Below, piece by piece: positions 25,445 through 28,472 of a stretch of 28,472 nt of DNA. The first letter of the stretch is position 1. Each line of letters begins with the position of its first letter. The stretch is from NCBI GenBank assembly GCA_964587515.1, contig CAZPMO010000046.1:1-28472 (forward strand), in the 5' to 3' direction. Origin of the DNA: CAZPMO01 sp964587515 (GTDB taxonomy: Bacteria > Pseudomonadota > Alphaproteobacteria > MPNO01). A program made the translations under genes and the position numbers. The notes under the pieces are model-generated. The model was given only the letters and a program-made list of their open reading frames with translations. It searched no databases and was not told where the DNA came from.

Positions 25445-25561
25445 ATGGCGCGCTTGATGTCGTTCCTGCTGTGGGTCTGGGTTTTGGGCGCGTTCGCCGC
25501 CTTTATGATTCAGTTTCGCCACATCGCCGGCCCGGCGCTGCGGTCGCTGGGGCTTATTTGA
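25445..25561 (+). CDS. Small single-pass membrane protein, 38 residues
   Basis: The ORF encodes MARLMSFLLWVWVLGAFAAF followed by MIQFRHIAGPALRSLGLI. It has one strongly hydrophobic helix (about 5-21), an Arg near the N-terminus and a basic, short C-terminal tail. Its TGA overlaps the ATG of the GT-C-like gene (TGATG at 25559-25563), the coupling pattern used by several neighbouring genes, which argues that it is translated. Shine-Dalgarno support for ATG 25445 is weak; ATG 25457 is an alternative. I do not recognise a family. It may be a leader ORF or a small partner subunit of the membrane transferase, or a chance ORF. Confidence 0.5.
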   Translation: MARLMSFLLWVWVLGAFAAFMIQFRHIAGPALRSLGLI

Positions 25562-27483
25562 TGCTGGCGAGCATCGCCGTCGCAATGCTGTTTGCCGGGT
25601 GTATCGGCGCGGGAGCGGCAACGCTGGCGGGTCTCGGCGTGCTCAACGATTTACGCCGCGCCGAACGGCTTGCCTGGTCGTTCGCCATCGGGCTCGGCGT
25701 CCTCGGCTGGGTGACGTTCTTTCCGGCGGTGGCCGGGCTGATCGCGCCCGTGCATCTTTTTATACTGTGCGCCGTCGCCGCGGCCGGGCTCTATTTCCTG
25801 GTCCGGTCGAACACCGGTCCGCGCCAACCGCTTACCCTCGACTGGGCTGGGCGCGCGCTGTGCGCGGCGATCGCGCTGGCGCTGGCCTTCGATCTGCTGG
25901 AAGGGCTGTCGCCGCCGGCCGACGGCGATTCGCTCGCCTATCATTTCGCGTTACCCAAACAGTTCCTTGCGGCCGGCCGGCTGGAGTTCGTGCCGCGCGC
26001 CGCCGACGGCGCGGCACCTTTGCTGCTGCATATGGGCTACATGCTTGCGCTGGGGATGGGTGGGGAATCGGCGCTGACGCTGTGGACCATGCTCAGCGGC
26101 TGGATGGCGAGCCTGCTGGTGTTCGCGCTCTGCCGGCGGTTTCTCGACGTCAACTGGTCGCTCGCCGTAGCGCTGATATTCCTGACCACGCCGGCAGTGC
26201 TCTATGGGGCCGGGTCGGGACAGGCCGAAACACGCCTCGTGCTGTTCGCGCTGACCGCGATGTTTGCGGCGGCGCGGGCTTGCCGCGCTGATGGATTTCG
26301 ATTCGTCATTCTTGCCGGCCTCGCGGCGGGGTTTTTCGCGGGCGCCAAGTTTACCGGGCTGATCTTCGTTCTGGCTTGCGGGTTGCCGCTGCTGGTCCAT
26401 CGCCAATGGCTGGCGCGCGGCGCGGTATACGGTATCGCGGCGACCATCGCCGGCGGCGAATGGTACGGCTGGAACTGGCTGCATACCGGAGATCCCCTGT
26501 TTCCGATGCTGCACGCCTGGCTCGGCCTGCCCGACAGCGACATCTGGAACGCGCGCCAGGCGGCGTTCTTCCAGCGCGCCTATTTCGGCACAGAAGCGCC
26601 ACTGTCGAAATCGCTCGCGGGCTTCATCTCCTATCCATTCCAGGCGACACTGAGCGGGATTTATGCGCTGGAGTCGGGGCGTACCGGGTTCGGCCCATAC
26701 GGTCTGCTGGCGCTTCCCTTCGCGGCGCTGGGCGTGTTCGCGGCGCGTCGACGGCTGGCGCCCAGCGAACTCATGGTCCCCGCGGTCATCGTCGTGATAT
26801 TCTATGCCGTCTGGTTCTTCACCGGATCGTCCCAGCGCGTCCGTCATTTGCTGCCCGTCTATCCGGTGGTCCTGATGTGTGTGACCGTCGCGGCCCGCGG
26901 ATGGATCGAACGGAAAGAATATGGGCGGCCCCTGGTCGCGGCGGTCGCGCTCACGGTCGCAATCCAACTGGCGGGACACTCCGTGTTCGCGGCGAATTAC
27001 GCCCGCCATGTTTTTCTAGGCGAGGACCGATCAGCATTCCTGCTGCGCAATGTGAAAAGGTTCGAATCGATCGCCTGGATCAACAGAAACCTTGCCGCGC
27101 GGGACAAAGTACTTCTCAACGAGCGCCAACTCGTTTATCTCGCGCGGGTGCCTGTATTCTATGTCCATCCTCAGATGCAGGCTCAGATTGAAGTAAGGCC
27201 CGACTCAACGGATCCGGCGCGGTTTCTGCGCCAGTTAAAGCAGCAGGGAGTCACGCATTTGCTTATTCCGAGCGCGACAGGCGCCAACGCCGACGAGAAG
27301 CCGGCGCCGGATCCCATTACGGGAACGGAAAGGTTGGCCTACGCGCTGGAACAGGCCGGTTGCGCGCGACAGATAAAGATCTTCGACATGAATGCCCCAA
27401 CATCCCGAACGCTCCCGACGCTTGGCGTGAGCCGTTCCCGCTTACGTTTGCTCGCCATTCAACCCGGTGCGTGTGCGCCGTGA
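25561..27483 (+). CDS. Second multi-pass membrane GT-C-like glycosyltransferase
   Basis: The 640-residue protein has many hydrophobic segments, beginning at once with MLASIAVAMLFAGCIGAGAA. A first large loop reads PADGDSLAYHFALPKQFLAAGRLEF with Asp121 and Asp123, the acidic GT-C-type motif expected in ArnT/PMT-like enzymes. A C-terminal soluble, probably periplasmic domain starts near FESIAWINRNLAARDKVLL. It likely uses a polyprenyl-phosphate-linked sugar. ATG 25561 is coupled to the small ORF upstream; the frame is open to 25471, but that part is a shadow. The gene overlaps the following GT2 start by GTGA. It parallels the GT-C at 20731-22605 without close similarity apart from the architecture. 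Confidence 0.72.
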   Translation: MLASIAVAMLFAGCIGAGAATLAGLGVLNDLRRAERLAWSFAIGLGVLGWVTFFPAVAGLIAPVHLFILCAVAAAGLYFLVRSNTGPRQPLTLDWAGRALCAAIALALAFDLLEGLSPPADGDSLAYHFALPKQFLAAGRLEFVPRAADGAAPLLLHMGYMLALGMGGESALTLWTMLSGWMASLLVFALCRRFLDVNWSLAVALIFLTTPAVLYGAGSGQAETRLVLFALTAMFAAARACRADGFRFVILAGLAAGFFAGAKFTGLIFVLACGLPLLVHRQWLARGAVYGIAATIAGGEWYGWNWLHTGDPLFPMLHAWLGLPDSDIWNARQAAFFQRAYFGTEAPLSKSLAGFISYPFQATLSGIYALESGRTGFGPYGLLALPFAALGVFAARRRLAPSELMVPAVIVVIFYAVWFFTGSSQRVRHLLPVYPVVLMCVTVAARGWIERKEYGRPLVAAVALTVAIQLAGHSVFAANYARHVFLGEDRSAFLLRNVKRFESIAWINRNLAARDKVLLNERQLVYLARVPVFYVHPQMQAQIEVRPDSTDPARFLRQLKQQGVTHLLIPSATGANADEKPAPDPITGTERLAYALEQAGCARQIKIFDMNAPTSRTLPTLGVSRSRLRLLAIQPGACAP

Positions 27484-28184
27484 AACTCTCCATCATCATC
27501 CCCTGCTATAACGAATCCAGCACCATCGAGGAGCTCATAACCCGGGTGCTCGACGCCGATACATTGGGGCTCGCGCGCGAAGTGATCCTGGTCGATGATG
27601 GCTCGACGGATGGATCCCGCGAATTCATCGAGGAGCTCGCCACCCGGCATCCGGAAATCAAGGTTCATCTGCACGAAAACAACATGGGCAAGGGCGCCGC
27701 GTTGCGTAACGGCATCGCCCTCGCAGATGGAGACATCGTGCTGATCCAGGACGCCGACCTGGAGTACGATCCGTCGGATTATCCGAGGCTGCTGACGCCA
27801 ATCGTCGAAGGCCGCGCCGATGTCGTTTACGGATCGCGGTTCAAGAGCGGCGAAGCCGGGCGGGTTCTGTTCTACTGGCACAGCATCGGAAACCGGGTCC
27901 TCACAACGCTGTCGAACATGTTCACCAATGTCAGCATGACCGACATGGAAACTGGCTTTAAGGCTTTCCGGAGCGAGATTATCAACGCCATCACGCTGCG
28001 CGAGAACCGGTTCGGCATAGAGCCCGAGATCACCGCGAAAATATGCCGCCGGAAAGAGATGCCGAGGATCTACGAGGTCGGCATCTCCTATTCCGGCCGC
28101 ACCTACATGGAAGGCAAGAAAATCACCTGGAAAGACGGCGTCTGGGCGATTTATTGCATAATCCGATACAATTTGTTCGGCTAG
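27480..28184 (+). CDS. Family 2 glycosyltransferase, dolichol-phosphate-mannose-synthase-like
   Basis: The 234-residue soluble protein is a short GT-A enzyme with KLSIIIPCYNESSTIEELI, the VDDGSTDGSREF nucleotide-binding motif and IQDADLEYDPSDYPRLL (DAD at 91-93). It continues with YGSRFKSGE, DMETGFKAFRSE and ENRFGIEPEITAKI, all typical of DPM-synthase-like proteins. It lacks C-terminal membrane helices. It should load a sugar onto polyprenyl phosphate for the GT-C protein encoded just upstream. The GTG at 27480 overlaps the preceding TGA (GTGA). The frame is open further upstream to an ATG at 27360, but that would overlap the previous gene by 124 bases and adds only shadow sequence, so the coupled GTG is preferred. 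Confidence 0.9.
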   Translation: MKLSIIIPCYNESSTIEELITRVLDADTLGLAREVILVDDGSTDGSREFIEELATRHPEIKVHLHENNMGKGAALRNGIALADGDIVLIQDADLEYDPSDYPRLLTPIVEGRADVVYGSRFKSGEAGRVLFYWHSIGNRVLTTLSNMFTNVSMTDMETGFKAFRSEIINAITLRENRFGIEPEITAKICRRKEMPRIYEVGISYSGRTYMEGKKITWKDGVWAIYCIIRYNLFG

Positions 28185-28191
28185 TCCCGGC

Positions 28192-28472
28192 GTGACGCGA
28201 GTCCTGGTCACCGGCGCCAACGGCTTCGTCGGCGCGGCATTGGTGCGCGAGCTTAAAATCTCGGGATCGGATGTGGTCGGGCTTGTTCGCCGGCCCTGCG
28301 ATCTCGGCGCCGGAATCGAGACCCGCGTAATCGACGATTTGTTCGAAGACTGCGCGCGCGCGGAATTTTTCGATGGCGTGGATGCCGTGGTCCATCTCGC
28401 CGCCCGCGTCCACCGCATGGGCGATGACGGCGAAGATCGGCTCGACTCCTATTTGCGCGACAACACCGAGAC
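28192..28472 (+). CDS. NAD-dependent sugar epimerase/dehydratase, N-terminal part (3' end outside window)
   Basis: Ninety-three codons are visible from a GTG at 28192. They encode TRVLVTGANGFVGAALVREL, the GxxGxxG NAD-binding loop of extended SDRs, then VDAVVHLAARVHRMGDDGED and YLRDNTE, the LAAxxH region seen in nucleotide-sugar 4-epimerases and 4-reductases of O-antigen loci (WbpV/WbpK-like). It would act on a UDP-sugar in the cytoplasm. The catalytic YxxxK lies outside the window. It starts 7 bases after the GT2 stop, in the same direction, so the polysaccharide locus continues beyond the window. Confidence 0.87.
   Translation, partial: MTRVLVTGANGFVGAALVRELKISGSDVVGLVRRPCDLGAGIETRVIDDLFEDCARAEFFDGVDAVVHLAARVHRMGDDGEDRLDSYLRDNTE

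Overview
The window is 28.5 kb of GC-rich DNA, densely packed with genes for a surface or extracellular polysaccharide. Codon use and gene content point to an alphaproteobacterium, perhaps Rhodospirillales-like; this is an inference, because no rRNA or other taxonomic marker is present. An internal 66-base run of N shows the sequence comes from a gapped draft or metagenome scaffold. No tRNA, rRNA, CRISPR array, insertion sequence or integrase was seen, and no stretch over 300 bases lacks a gene.

Layout. (1) Positions 1-1488: the 3' end of a SAM methyltransferase coupled to a radical SAM enzyme with an N-terminal SPASM/twitch-like cysteine region. (2) 1501-6881: a TIM-barrel sugar isomerase/epimerase, an SDR, a GT-B-like surface-carbohydrate protein and two Gfo/Idh/MocA oxidoreductases, probably making and transferring an unusual sugar. 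(3) 6884-9375: an SGNH protein and an MBOAT acyltransferase, an alginate-acetylation-like pair. (4) 9395-12804: a divergent KdsB-like cytidylyltransferase, a HAD phosphatase, a putative sugar O-methyltransferase and a D-2-hydroxyacid dehydrogenase. (5) 12807-18396: a GNAT protein, a polysaccharide deacetylase, a heparinase II/III-like protein broken by the N gap, and an asparagine-synthase-type amidotransferase. (6) 18397-23596: a glycosyltransferase-methyltransferase fusion, then a GtrA / GT-C / GtrB-like trio. (7) 23572-25338: a B12-type radical SAM protein, the only gene on the minus strand. (8) 25445-28472: a 38-codon membrane ORF, a second GT-C-like membrane protein, a second polyprenyl-phosphate-sugar-synthase-like GT2 and the start of an NAD-dependent sugar epimerase.

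Plus-strand genes are tightly coupled. Stop/start overlaps of the ATGA, GTGA, TAATG or TGATG type occur at 286, 2313, 4707, 13853, 14710, 25561 and 27480, suggesting one or two long operons. Together the genes can make a CMP-activated or nucleotide-activated unusual sugar, assemble a glycan, and modify it by methylation, acylation, N-deacetylation, amidation and perhaps radical chemistry. Two lipid-linked-sugar modules could add side branches outside the inner membrane. No Wzx, Wzy, ABC exporter or exosortase lies inside the window, so the export route is not visible.
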